From Roseateles asaccharophilus (GTDB lineage Bacteria; Pseudomonadota; Gammaproteobacteria; Burkholderiales; Burkholderiaceae_C), in the NCBI RefSeq assembly GCF_004362405.1, contig NZ_SNXE01000003.1, positions 186,001 to 250,000 of the forward strand: DNA of 64,000 bases, read 5' to 3'. Below, piece by piece: positions 46,738 to 55,621 of this stretch. The notes under the pieces are model-generated. The model worked only from the letters and a program-made list of their open reading frames with translations, was not told where the DNA came from and searched no databases. The position numbers and the translations under genes are program-made. Position 1 is the stretch's first letter. The number at the start of each line of letters is the position of its first letter.

Positions 46738-49700
46738 GTGATTCCTGAGTACGCCGAGCTGCACTGCCTGAGCAATTTCAGCTTTCTGCGCGGCGCCTCC
46801 AATCCCGAGGAGCTGGTGGAGCGCGCCCACCGCCTGGGCTATGCGGGCCTGGCCCTCACCGATGAATGCTCGCTGGCCGGCGTGGTGCGGGCCTACGCCC
46901 AGCTCAAGCGCCTGCGCGAGGCCGAGGGCCCCGAGGCCGTCCTGCCCCGCCTGCTGATCGGGGCCGAATTCCTGGTGCGCGACGACGACACGGGCGAGCC
47001 GGACTTCAAGATCGTGGCCATCGCCCGCCATCTGGAGGGCTACGGCAATCTCTGCCAGTTCATCACCCGGCTGCGGCGTGAAAGCGCCAGCAAGGGCCAG
47101 TACCGGCTGCGGCGCTCCCAGCTGATGCCGGGGCGGCTGGCGGGCTGCCAGATCATCCTGCTGCCGCGCCGCGAGGCCAGCGAGGCCGAGCTGCTGGCCC
47201 CGGCCCTGTGGCTCTTGCGCCATCACCCGGGCCAGGCCTGGATCGGCGTAGAGCTGCTGCGCGAGCTGGGCGACGAGCTCTGGCTGCAGCGTCTGCGCGC
47301 GGTCTCCGAGGCCACCGCCCTGCCCCTGCTGGCCTGCGGCGATGTGCATATGCATGTGCGCTCGCGCAAGGCCCTGCAGGACGTGATGACGGCCACCCGC
47401 CTGGGCCGGCCGGTGCGCGACTGCGGCTTCGATCTGCAGCCCAATGCCGAGCGCCATCTGCGCAGCCGCCTGCGCCTGGCCCAGCTCTACCCGCCGGAGC
47501 TGCTGGCCCAGAGCCTGGTGCTGATGCAGAGCTGCAGCTTCTCATTGGACGAGATCAGGTACCAGTACCCCAGCGAGGTGGTGCCACCGGGCCAGACGCC
47601 CAGCAGCCATCTGCGCCGGCTGACCTATGCGGGCATGGCCAAGCGCTGGCCGGCCGGCGTGCCCGCGCCCTGGCGCGAGCGCATCGAGCATGAGCTGACC
47701 CTGATCGAGGAGCTGCGCTACGAGCATTACTTCCTGACCGTGGCCGATATCGTGGCCTACGCCCGCTCCATCGGCATCCTCTGCCAGGGCCGCGGCTCGG
47801 CGGCCAACAGCGTGGTCTGCTACTGCCTGCACATCACGGCCGTGGACCCGGGCCGCAGCACCCTGCTGTTCGAGCGCTTCATCAGCCGCGAGCGCAAGGA
47901 GCCGCCGGACATCGATGTGGACTTCGAGCATGAGCGCCGCGAGGAGGTGATCCAGTACCTCTACCGCAAATACGGCCGCGAGCGCGCCGCCCTGGCCGCC
48001 ACCGTGATCAGCTACCGGCCCAAGAGCGCGATCCGCGATGTGGGCAAGGCCCTGGGGCTGGACGAGGCCCTGCTGGAGCGCCTGGCCCTGGATCACCATG
48101 GCTGGTCCGAGCAGTCCCTGCCCGATGCGCGCCTGCACCAGCTCTGCCAGGAGCTGGGCCTCGACGAAGAGGGTCAGGGCTTGCGCCAGCTGGTGCAGCT
48201 CTCGCGCCAGCTCATGGGCATGCCGCGCCACCTGAGCCAGCATGTGGGCGGCTTCGTGCTCACCCAGGGACCGCTGGACCGCCTGGTGCCCATCGAGAAC
48301 GCGGCCATGGCGGACCGCACCGTGATCGAGTGGGACAAGGATGACCTGGACTCGGTCGGGCTGATGAAGGTGGATGTGCTGGCCCTGGGCATGCTGAGCT
48401 GCCTGAAGCGCTGCTTCGATTTCTACCGCCAATGGCGTGGCAAGGACTACGAGCTGGCCAGCATCCCCGAGGGCGACGTGCCGACCTACGACATGATCTG
48501 CAAGGCCGACACCGTGGGCGTGTTCCAGATCGAGAGCCGCGCCCAGATGTCCATGCTGCCGCGCCTGCAGCCGCGCAACTACTACGACCTGGTGGTCGAG
48601 GTGGCGATCGTGCGGCCCGGCCCCATCGAGGGCGGCATGGTCCACCCCTATCTGAAGAACCGCGCCGACCACCGCGCCGGCCGCACCATCGACTACCCCC
48701 AGGGTCTGAAGCCGGCGCTGGAGCGCACCTTCGGCGTGCCCATCTTCCAGGAGCAGGTGATGCAGGTGGCCATGATTGCCGCCAACTTCACGGCCGGCGA
48801 GGCCGACCAGCTGCGCCGCGCCATGGCGGCCTGGAAGCGGCCCGGCGATCTGCAGCAGTTCTACGACAAGATCGTCAGCAATATGCGCCGCAATGGCTAC
48901 GCGGACGAGTACGCCGAGCGCATCTTCAAGCAGATCAAGGGCTTCGCCTCCTACGGCTTCCCCGAGAGCCATGCCGCCAGCTTCGCCCTGCTGACCTATG
49001 TGTCCTGCTACATCAAATGCCATGAGCCCGCGCTCTTTCTCTGCGCCCTGCTGAACTCCCAGCCCCTGGGCTTCTACACCCCCAGCCAGCTGGTGCAGGA
49101 CGCGCGGCGCCACGGCGTGGAGGTGCGGCCGGCGGATGTGTGCCACAGCCTGGAAGAAAGCAGCCTGGAGCCGGCCCCGAGCAGCCACACCGGCCTGGCC
49201 GTGCGCCTGGGCCTGCACCTGGTCTCGGGCCTGGCGGCCGAGGCGGCCCGGCGCATCGTCGTGGCGCGTGCCGAGGCGCCCTTTGCCGATGCACAAGACC
49301 TGGCCCTGCGCGCCCGGCTCGAACAGCGCGAGATGCAGCAGCTGGCCGCGGCCGACGCGCTGCAGTCCCTGGCCGGCCACCGCCGCCAGCAGGTCTGGCA
49401 GGCCACGGCCTGGCAGCGCCTGCCGCCCCTGCTGCGCGAGGCCGGCGCCCACGAGGTGGAGGGCGAGGCCCAGCTGGCCCTGGAGGCCGCGCCCGAGGGC
49501 GAGGAGGTGCGCTGGGACTATGCGGCCACCGGCCTGAGCCTGCGCCGCCATCCCCTGGCCCTGCTGCGGCCCCAGCTGGCCGAGCGCGGGCTCAAGAGCT
49601 CGGCCGAGCTGGCCGACTGGCGCAGCGGCCGCAGCGCCCGCAGCTGCGGCATCGTCACCGTGCGCCAGCGCCCGCAGACGGCCAAGGGCACCCTCTTCAT

Positions 49701-49911
49701 CTCGCTGGAAGACGAGCATGGCAGCGTGCAGGTCATCGTCTGGGCCGATGTCTATGCCAAGTACCGCTCCACCATCATCAGCGCGCGCCTGCTGGCCGTG
49801 CAGGGCCGCTGGCAGAAGCAGAACGGCGTGGCCCATCTGCTGGCCCAGCATTTCGAGGATCTGAGCCCCCTGCTGGGCGCCATCTTCACGCCCAGCCGCG
49901 ATTTCCACTGA
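46738..49911 (+). CDS. dnaE2: Error-prone DNA polymerase III alpha-type subunit DnaE2
   Basis: DnaE2 (ImuC) is the catalytic polymerase of the ImuA-ImuB-DnaE2 mutasome. The 1057-residue protein begins with the PHP domain (YAELHCLSNFSFLRGASNPEELVERAHRLGYAGLALTDE), has palm aspartates in PPDIDVDFEHERREEVI (about residues 391-395), and SRAQMSMLPRLQPRNYYDLVVEVAIVRPGPI, with an OB-fold region near the C-terminus (LFISLEDEHGSVQVIVW). It ends SRDFH. The start is GTG at 46738. It lacks the C-terminal tau-binding tail of DnaE1, as expected. Confidence 0.96.
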   Translation: MIPEYAELHCLSNFSFLRGASNPEELVERAHRLGYAGLALTDECSLAGVVRAYAQLKRLREAEGPEAVLPRLLIGAEFLVRDDDTGEPDFKIVAIARHLEGYGNLCQFITRLRRESASKGQYRLRRSQLMPGRLAGCQIILLPRREASEAELLAPALWLLRHHPGQAWIGVELLRELGDELWLQRLRAVSEATALPLLACGDVHMHVRSRKALQDVMTATRLGRPVRDCGFDLQPNAERHLRSRLRLAQLYPPELLAQSLVLMQSCSFSLDEIRYQYPSEVVPPGQTPSSHLRRLTYAGMAKRWPAGVPAPWRERIEHELTLIEELRYEHYFLTVADIVAYARSIGILCQGRGSAANSVVCYCLHITAVDPGRSTLLFERFISRERKEPPDIDVDFEHERREEVIQYLYRKYGRERAALAATVISYRPKSAIRDVGKALGLDEALLERLALDHHGWSEQSLPDARLHQLCQELGLDEEGQGLRQLVQLSRQLMGMPRHLSQHVGGFVLTQGPLDRLVPIENAAMADRTVIEWDKDDLDSVGLMKVDVLALGMLSCLKRCFDFYRQWRGKDYELASIPEGDVPTYDMICKADTVGVFQIESRAQMSMLPRLQPRNYYDLVVEVAIVRPGPIEGGMVHPYLKNRADHRAGRTIDYPQGLKPALERTFGVPIFQEQVMQVAMIAANFTAGEADQLRRAMAAWKRPGDLQQFYDKIVSNMRRNGYADEYAERIFKQIKGFASYGFPESHAASFALLTYVSCYIKCHEPALFLCALLNSQPLGFYTPSQLVQDARRHGVEVRPADVCHSLEESSLEPAPSSHTGLAVRLGLHLVSGLAAEAARRIVVARAEAPFADAQDLALRARLEQREMQQLAAADALQSLAGHRRQQVWQATAWQRLPPLLREAGAHEVEGEAQLALEAAPEGEEVRWDYAATGLSLRRHPLALLRPQLAERGLKSSAELADWRSGRSARSCGIVTVRQRPQTAKGTLFISLEDEHGSVQVIVWADVYAKYRSTIISARLLAVQGRWQKQNGVAHLLAQHFEDLSPLLGAIFTPSRDFH

Positions 49912-50001
49912 GGCACAAGCCGCGCCCAACGCCTTGGGGATGGTGCACGCCTCAGCGCGGCGCCTAGCATCGCCTCACCCCCACTGGCATTGGAGCCCGC
50001 G

Positions 50002-50802
50002 ATGGACTACCCCGGCCGTGTGATCAAGCAGGGCGAGCAGGACGCCGCCCTGGTCAGGGCGCTCAAGCGCCAGCTCAATGAGGCCCTGGGCCTGCGCCCG
50101 GGCGGTGAGGGCCTGAAGCCCCTGGACGAGAGCAATCCCAATTTCGGGCCGGCCATGAAGCAGGCGGTGCGCCTCTTTCAGGCCCGCCATGTCGATGCCC
50201 AGGGCCGGCCGCTCAAGGCCGATGGCGAGATCGGTGCCATCACCTGGTCCGTGCTCTTTCGCCAGCAGGCCGCGGCCGCCACGCAGGCGAGCCGCGACGC
50301 CCTGCTGAGCAAGGTGCTGCAGATCGCCGCGGCCGAGTGCGAGCGCGGCGTGCGCGAGATCCCGCCCAACTCCAACCGCGGCCCCGATGTGGAGGGCTAT
50401 CTGAAACGCGTTGGCCTGGGTGCTGGCTATCCCTGGTGCTGCGCCTTTGTGTACTGGTGCTTCGACGAGGCGGCCCAGGCCTTGCATCGCCCCAATCCCA
50501 TGCTGCGCACCGCCGGCTGCCTGGCCCATTGGCAGGGTGCCACGGCCCGCGGCGCGCACCGCATCACCCGCGCCCAGGCCCTGGCCAGCCCGGACCTGAT
50601 CCGGCCCGGCATGATCTTCATCATGGACTTCGGCGGGGGCGCCGGTCACACCGGCCTGGTCGAGCGCGTGGGTGGCGGCCTGATCGAGACCCTCGAGGGC
50701 AATACCGATGCCAGCAAGACCCGCGAGGGCGGCGGCGTCTACCGCCTCACGCGCAAGCTGCTGGACATCAACAAGGGCTTCATCGTCTACGACGGGCTCT
50801 GA
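50002..50802 (+). CDS. Peptidoglycan-binding plus CHAP-domain protein without signal peptide
   Basis: A 266-residue protein. Residues about 7-90 form a peptidoglycan-binding domain (FGPAMKQAVRLFQARHVDAQGRPLKADGEIGAITWSVLF) and residues about 100-266 a CHAP amidase/endopeptidase domain, with catalytic Cys146/147 in GYPWCCAFVYWCF, His216 in GGAGHTGLV and Asn234 in LEGNT. There is no signal peptide, so it would need a holin, Tat-independent route or type VI secretion to reach the wall, or acts after lysis. GGAG precedes the ATG. It may be phage-derived, but no phage genes are nearby. Confidence 0.82.
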   Translation: MDYPGRVIKQGEQDAALVRALKRQLNEALGLRPGGEGLKPLDESNPNFGPAMKQAVRLFQARHVDAQGRPLKADGEIGAITWSVLFRQQAAAATQASRDALLSKVLQIAAAECERGVREIPPNSNRGPDVEGYLKRVGLGAGYPWCCAFVYWCFDEAAQALHRPNPMLRTAGCLAHWQGATARGAHRITRAQALASPDLIRPGMIFIMDFGGGAGHTGLVERVGGGLIETLEGNTDASKTREGGGVYRLTRKLLDINKGFIVYDGL

Positions 50803-50867
50803 CAAGCGGCCGGTACGCAGCGTTATGCTCAACAGCACTCAAGACCTGCCCCCTGCACCGGCACGCC

Positions 50868-51428
50868 ATGGAATTCCGACTGGTTTACGAAGGTCCCCTG
50901 CATGGCCAGGGCGCCAAGTCTCCCCACAAATGGGAGATACGTCGCGCCCTGCATCCACAGCTGCAGCGCCTGTGGCAGACCCAGCGACCGCTGCGCGAGC
51001 AGGCCGCGCATCTGCTGGCCCACCCGGCCCTGCCGGACCGGCCCTCCCTCATCATCGAGAAAGGGGGGCTGCTGTTCGCGCCCCTGGTCAGCCCCAAGCT
51101 CGATCTCTATGCCGAGATCTCGGTGCTGCTGCTGCGCCAGCAGCCGCGCGGCCAGCTGATCACCGATGGCGGCGATATCGACAACCGGCTCAAGACCCTG
51201 CTGGACGGGCTGCGCGTGCCCCACGGCTCGAACGAGGGCCGCAGCGAGCCGCCCGAGCCCGCCGACCCCAGCCCCTTCTTCTGCCTGCTGGAGGACGATG
51301 CCCTGGTCAGCAAAGTCACGGTGGAGTCCGACCAGTTGCTGCGCCCGGCCCCGCCCGACGAGGTGGTGGCCATCATCAGCATCCATGTCAAGAAGACCAC
51401 GCTCACCCCGCTCAATATGGCGCTGTGA
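50868..51428 (+). CDS. RusA-like Holliday-junction resolvase-fold protein
   Basis: A 186-residue protein with no close recognised name. Residues 103-115 read DIDNRLKTLLDGL, which fits the RusA pattern D-x-D-N-x-x-K-x-x-x-D-x-L, and residues 142-148 read EDDALVS with the second acidic pair, as in RusA (DDxxV). RusA homodimers cut Holliday junctions with three aspartates, here probably D103, D105 and D143/144. The N-terminal third (WEIRRALHPQLQRLWQTQ) is extra. The assignment is my reading of the motifs. Confidence 0.6.
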   Translation: MEFRLVYEGPLHGQGAKSPHKWEIRRALHPQLQRLWQTQRPLREQAAHLLAHPALPDRPSLIIEKGGLLFAPLVSPKLDLYAEISVLLLRQQPRGQLITDGGDIDNRLKTLLDGLRVPHGSNEGRSEPPEPADPSPFFCLLEDDALVSKVTVESDQLLRPAPPDEVVAIISIHVKKTTLTPLNMAL

Positions 51429-51453
51429 GCCCCGCATTCCCTAGGAGAACCCC

Positions 51454-51942
51454 ATGAAGTCTGGTCTGCCCCGCCTCCTCACCCTGCTGGGCCTGCTGCA
51501 GCTCGCCGCCTGCGCCCAATCCCCGGGCGGCCCGGGCGCCCCAGCCGCCCAGCCCCCGGCGCCAACGACCCAGGTCGCGGCCGATCCGAAGCTGACGGCC
51601 CAAGCCCGGCCCTGGCGCCTGGTGGAGCTGATGGGCCAGCCCGTCAAGCCCGATGAACAGGGCCGCGTGCCCACCCTGATCTTCAGCGCCGATGGCGCCT
51701 CGGTGAGCGGCTTTGCGGGCTGCAACAGCTTCAGCGGCCAGGCCACCCTGGGCCAGGGTCCGCAACGCCTGCGCCTGGGGCCCCTGGCCGCCACGCTGCG
51801 GGCCTGCCCCGATATGGCGCTGGAACAGGCGTACCTGCGCATGCTGGACCAGGTGGACGGCTACTTCGCCGACGGGCGTCAGCTGCACCTGCACCGCGCC
51901 CGCATGGCGCCGCTGGCGCGTTTTGAGCAGAGCGGGCCTTGA
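51454..51942 (+). CDS. META-domain lipoprotein (HslJ-like)
   Basis: A 162-residue lipoprotein. The signal peptide ends LLQLAACAQS, a lipobox with Cys20. The META domain has RPWRLVELMGQPVKPDEQGRVPTLIFSADGASVSGFAGCNSFSGQATL, the GCNxFSG signature, and LAATLRACPDMALEQAYLRMLDQ. HslJ-type proteins are linked to heat shock and novobiocin resistance, but the role is vague. The next gene's TTG overlaps its stop. Confidence 0.88.
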   Translation: MKSGLPRLLTLLGLLQLAACAQSPGGPGAPAAQPPAPTTQVAADPKLTAQARPWRLVELMGQPVKPDEQGRVPTLIFSADGASVSGFAGCNSFSGQATLGQGPQRLRLGPLAATLRACPDMALEQAYLRMLDQVDGYFADGRQLHLHRARMAPLARFEQSGP

Positions 51943-52541
51943 GCGCTGAGGCCTTGTTCTCGGCCGGGCCGGGCCTGCATGCCCGCCCCTTCGCAGCGGA
52001 TCAGGCGCCCAGGCTGCAGGCCTTCATGGCAGCCAATCCGGAGTACTGGCTGCGCGTGAGTGGCGCTCCGCCGGGCCCGCGGGAGGCCGAGGAGGAGCTC
52101 GCCAGTCGCCCGCCCCCCGAGCTGAGCTGGCGCGAGCATTTCAATCTGGGCCTGTGGCAGGAAGACGCCCGCACCGAGCCCCTGCTGCAAGGCTTTGTCA
52201 TGCTGGACAGCGATCTGGTGCTGCCGGGCTGCTGGCATATCGCGCTCTTTCTGATGGCCACGTCCCTGCATGGCAGCGGGCTGGGCCAGCGCTGGTACGA
52301 GGCCCTGGAGGCCTGGGCCCGGCAACAAGGCGCGCAATGGCTGCGCCTAGGCGTGGTGCTGGGCAATACCCCGGCCGAACGCTTTTGGGTCCGGCAGGGC
52401 TTTGCGGAACTCAGGCAACGCCAGGGCGTGGTCGCGGGCGAGCGCCGCAACACGGTGCGCATCATGCTCAAACCGCTGGGACAGGCCGGAGCGGCCGACT
52501 ATCTGGCCCGCGTGCCACGCGACCGCCCCGAATCGGGCTGA
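51939..52541 (+). CDS. GNAT-family N-acetyltransferase
   Basis: A 200-residue acetyltransferase of unknown substrate. The acetyl-CoA region is in LFLMATSLHGSGLGQRWYEALEAWARQQGAQWLRLGVVLGN (the Q/R-x-x-G-x-G/A-type HGSGLGQRW) and NTPAERFWVRQGFAEL is the usual C-terminal motif. The start is TTG at 51939, which overlaps the META stop by four bases; no ATG is closer. Its last 43 bases overlap the convergent LysR gene. Confidence 0.82.
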   Translation: MSAEALFSAGPGLHARPFAADQAPRLQAFMAANPEYWLRVSGAPPGPREAEEELASRPPPELSWREHFNLGLWQEDARTEPLLQGFVMLDSDLVLPGCWHIALFLMATSLHGSGLGQRWYEALEAWARQQGAQWLRLGVVLGNTPAERFWVRQGFAELRQRQGVVAGERRNTVRIMLKPLGQAGAADYLARVPRDRPESG

Positions 52542-53491
52542 GGTGACACAGCAGGCGCAGCCAGCCCCTGGGCCAGATGGTCCACCAGGGCGCGCAGGCG
52601 CAGGGGCAGGAAACGCTGGCTGGGCAGCACCGCGTGCAGGGGCATGGGGCGGCCCACCCAGTCGGGCAGCACCTCCACCAGGGCGCCGCTGGCCAGGCTG
52701 TCGCGCACATCCAGCTCGCTCTTGTAGGTCAGGCCACGCCCCTCCAGCGCCCATTGATGGGCAATGCCGCCATCGTCCGCGCTGCGCTGGCCCTGCACCG
52801 CCACCACCAGGGGCGCGCCCTGGGGCGCGGCACGCGGCCAGAAGGCCCAGTCGCGCTCCAGCCGGTTGCCGATCTTGAAGCGTATGCACTCATGGCCGTC
52901 CAGCGCCTGCGGATGCCGCGGCCAGCCGCGGCGGCGCAGATAGTCGGGCGAGGCCACCAGCAGGCGGCGCCCGCTCCAGAGCTGGCGCGCCACCAGGGCC
53001 GAATCGGCCAGCTCGCCGTAGCGCAGGGCCAGGTCCACCTGGTCACGCACCACGTCCAGCAGGGAGTCGCCCACCTGCAGCTGCAGCTCCACGCCGGGAT
53101 GGCGGGCCAGGAACTCGTCCAGCAGGGGCAGCAGCACCCGCCGCGTCAGATCGCTGGAGGCGCTCACGCGGATGCGCCCGCGCAAGCTCGCGGCCGCCGC
53201 GGCGCCAGCCCGCCCGGGCGCGGCGCCGCCCTCGCTGAGCTGGGCCACGCCTTCTTCGAGCAGCTCCAGCACGCGCTGGGCGTAGTCACGCAGCTGCTCG
53301 CCGGCCGGGGTGAGCCGCAGGGCCCGGGTGCTGCGCTCGGCCAGGCGCACGCCCAGCCGCGCCTCCAGGCGCTTGAGCAGGGCGCTGGCCGCGGCCGGGG
53401 TGATCTGCAGCTCGCGCGCCGCGGCGCTCAGGCTGCCGCCGCGGGCGCACTCCACCAGCAGGCGCAGCTCCTGGATATTTTCAATTTCCAT
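52499..53491 (-). CDS. LysR-family transcriptional regulator
   Basis: A 330-residue LTTR. The helix-turn-helix is ELRLLVECARGGSLSAAARELQITPAAASALLKRLEARLGVRLAERSTRALRLTPAG; the effector domain begins RGRIRVSASSDLTRRVLLPLL. Divergent from a quinone-oxidoreductase-like gene, its probable target. The ATG at 53491 is preferred over TTG at 53512. 102 bases separate the two starts and a dyad lies just before this ATG. Confidence 0.92.
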   Translation of the reverse strand: MEIENIQELRLLVECARGGSLSAAARELQITPAAASALLKRLEARLGVRLAERSTRALRLTPAGEQLRDYAQRVLELLEEGVAQLSEGGAAPGRAGAAAAASLRGRIRVSASSDLTRRVLLPLLDEFLARHPGVELQLQVGDSLLDVVRDQVDLALRYGELADSALVARQLWSGRRLLVASPDYLRRRGWPRHPQALDGHECIRFKIGNRLERDWAFWPRAAPQGAPLVVAVQGQRSADDGGIAHQWALEGRGLTYKSELDVRDSLASGALVEVLPDWVGRPMPLHAVLPSQRFLPLRLRALVDHLAQGLAAPAVSPQPDSGRSRGTRAR

Positions 53492-53512
53492 TTGAAACTG
53501 ATAGCGATTCAA
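53492..53512. promoter_or_regulatory. Candidate LysR-type operator
   Basis: TTGAA-N11-TTCAA is an interrupted dyad containing the T-N11-A core of LysR boxes, placed immediately upstream of the lysR ATG and about 80 bases before the divergent oxidoreductase. Binding is inferred. Confidence 0.4.
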
Positions 53513-53593
53513 GCGTCTTCATTGATTCTGCCCCAGCCCCCAAGATACGGCCATCGCGCCCAGTTCCGTGGCGCTTCCGGAGAAAGCATCAGC

Positions 53594-54631
53594 ATGAAAG
53601 CCGTCGGTTACTTCAAGAGCCTGCCCATCAACGATCCCGAGTCCCTGCTGGACCTGGAACTGCCCACGCCCACGCCGGGCCCGCAGGACCTGCTGGTGGA
53701 AGTGAGCGCCATCGCCCTCAACCCGGTGGACACCAAGGTGCGCCAGCGCCGCGCCAGTGCCGATGGCCAGACCCCCGTGGTGCTGGGCTGGGACGCCGTG
53801 GGCGTGGTGCGCGCCCTGGGCTCAGCGGTGCGCGGCTTCGCCCTGGGCGACCGGGTCTGGTATGCGGGCGACATCACCCGCCCCGGCAGCAATGCCCAGT
53901 TCCAGGCGGTGGATCACCGCATCGTGGCCCGCGCCCCGGCCTCGCTCAGCGACGCCGAGGCCGCCGCCCTGCCCCTGACCGCCATCACCGCCTGGGAGCT
54001 GCTCTACGACCGCCTGCAGGTGCAGCAGCAGGCCGAGCGCCCGGTGAGCCTGCTGGTCACCGGCGCGGCCGGCGGCGTGGGCTCCATCCTCGTGCAGCTG
54101 GCCCGCCAGCTGCCGCATCTGACGATCATCGGCACGAGCTCCGAGCCCGAGGGTGCGGGTGGCGCCTGGCTGCGCGAGCTGGGCGCCCACCATGTGATCA
54201 GCCACCGCGAGCCCCTGGCGCCGCAGATCGCGCGCCTGCAAGCCGAGCAGGGCCTGCCGCCGCTGCGCTATGCCGCCAGCCTGACGCACACGCCGGCGCA
54301 TTTCGCCGATCTGGTGGCCGCGCTGGAGCCGCAGGGCCGCCTGGGCCTGATCGATGACTTCGGCCCCGGCGATATCGATGTGATGGCGCTCAAGGGCAAG
54401 GCCCTGTCCCTGCACTGGGAGCTGATGTTCACCCGCTCCATGCACGGCACGCACGACATCGCCGAGCAGGGCCGGCTGCTGGCCGAGGTGGCGCGCCTAG
54501 TGGATGCCGGCCAGCTGCGCAGCACCCTGGCCGAAGTGATGGGCCCCATCAATGCCGCCACGCTCAAGCGCGCCCACGCCCAGCAGGAAAGCCAGCGCCA
54601 GCGCGGCAAGCTGGTGCTGCAGGGCTTCTGA
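53594..54631 (+). CDS. Zinc-type alcohol dehydrogenase/quinone oxidoreductase family protein
   Basis: A 345-residue medium-chain dehydrogenase. The N-terminal GroES-like domain (MKAVGYFKSLPINDPESLLDLELPTP; VLGWDAVGVVRALGS) and the NADP-binding LLVTGAAGGVGSILVQLARQL match the quinone-oxidoreductase-like group (Zn ligands are absent). Divergent from the LysR gene, which probably controls it. Confidence 0.9.
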   Translation: MKAVGYFKSLPINDPESLLDLELPTPTPGPQDLLVEVSAIALNPVDTKVRQRRASADGQTPVVLGWDAVGVVRALGSAVRGFALGDRVWYAGDITRPGSNAQFQAVDHRIVARAPASLSDAEAAALPLTAITAWELLYDRLQVQQQAERPVSLLVTGAAGGVGSILVQLARQLPHLTIIGTSSEPEGAGGAWLRELGAHHVISHREPLAPQIARLQAEQGLPPLRYAASLTHTPAHFADLVAALEPQGRLGLIDDFGPGDIDVMALKGKALSLHWELMFTRSMHGTHDIAEQGRLLAEVARLVDAGQLRSTLAEVMGPINAATLKRAHAQQESQRQRGKLVLQGF

Positions 54632-54643
54632 GCGCGGCCGGCC

Positions 54644-55465
54644 TCAGCCGCCCAGCTGGGCCACCAGATCGCGGATCAGGTGGCCCGCGATGGAAAAGCG
54701 GGGCGGGATGCCCGGCAGGGCGTCGAGCGGGAACCATTGGGCGTCCTCGATCTCGCCGGCCTGGGGCACGATCTCGCCGCCAGCCCACTCGGCCGTGAAG
54801 GCCAGCATCAGGCTGTGCGGGAAGGGCCAGCTCTGGCTGCCGTAGTAGCGCAGGCCCTGCACGCGCAGCCCCACCTCCTCCAGCACCTCGCGGTGCATGC
54901 AGTCCTCCAGGGACTCGCCCGCTTCCACAAAGCCGGCCAGGGCGCTGTACATGCCCGGGGCAAAGCCCGGCGCCCGCGCCAGCAGCAGTTCGGGGCCGCG
55001 CGGGCTCGGGCGCCAGATCAGGCACATCATGGCCGGGCTCAGGCGCGGATAGGCCGTGTGGCCACAAGCCGGGCAGCGCCGCGAGCGCTCCTGCGCCTGG
55101 GCCTCGGTGGCCGTGCCGCACACGCCGCAGAAGCGGTGCGTCCTGTCCCACTCCAGCACCTGGGCCGCGCGGCCGGCCAGGGCCATCAGCGGCCCGGGCA
55201 GGCTCATCATCGCGGCGCGCAGGCCCTGGGCCTGCCAGCCCGGCGGCGCCTCGGCCAGGCGCAGGGCCCAACAGTCCAGGCCCTCCAGCCGGCCCAGATA
55301 GTGGCGGGCCTGCAGGCCGGGCTCGAAGTGCTGCAGCGCCAGCGGGGCCAGGCCTTGCTCGGGCAGCGCCTGCGGCAGCAGCAGCCGCCCCTCCACAAAG
55401 GCAAAACACCAGGCGCTGGCACTGGCGGACTGAGCATCGGGAACGATGGCGGCTTGGAAATCCAT
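54644..55465 (-). CDS. nudC: NAD(+) diphosphatase / RNA decapping Nudix enzyme NudC
   Basis: NudC hydrolyses NADH and removes NAD caps from RNA. The 273-residue protein has a zinc ribbon (CGVCGTATEAQ ... CPACGHTAYPRLSPAM), the Nudix box in AGFVEAGESLEDCMHREVLEEVGL, and the NudC-specific SQSWPFPHSLML (SQPWPFPxS motif with a Ser for Pro). Convergent with the oxidoreductase gene. Confidence 0.95.
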   Translation of the reverse strand: MDFQAAIVPDAQSASASAWCFAFVEGRLLLPQALPEQGLAPLALQHFEPGLQARHYLGRLEGLDCWALRLAEAPPGWQAQGLRAAMMSLPGPLMALAGRAAQVLEWDRTHRFCGVCGTATEAQAQERSRRCPACGHTAYPRLSPAMMCLIWRPSPRGPELLLARAPGFAPGMYSALAGFVEAGESLEDCMHREVLEEVGLRVQGLRYYGSQSWPFPHSLMLAFTAEWAGGEIVPQAGEIEDAQWFPLDALPGIPPRFSIAGHLIRDLVAQLGG

Positions 55466-55621
55466 GCCGCCACTGTAGCCTCCGGGCCAGCACTGCGGCC
55501 AGTCCGCCCCCCCGCCGGCAAAGCCCTAAAACGGTGACATCTGGTTGCCTGGCGCACAAGTCGCGGGCAAGATGGCCCGCAGGTGATCGCCACTGCAGGC
55601 GCACCCAAGGGAGACAAAAAA

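Noticed and set aside
47542-49929. 795-codon minus-strand frame opposite dnaE2
   Set aside because: Shadow of dnaE2; composition (Gln, His, Gly, Ala) is typical of antisense frames here.
50002-51428. A prophage remnant covering the CHAP and RusA-like genes
   Set aside because: Both families occur in phages, but there are no structural, integrase or attachment features here.
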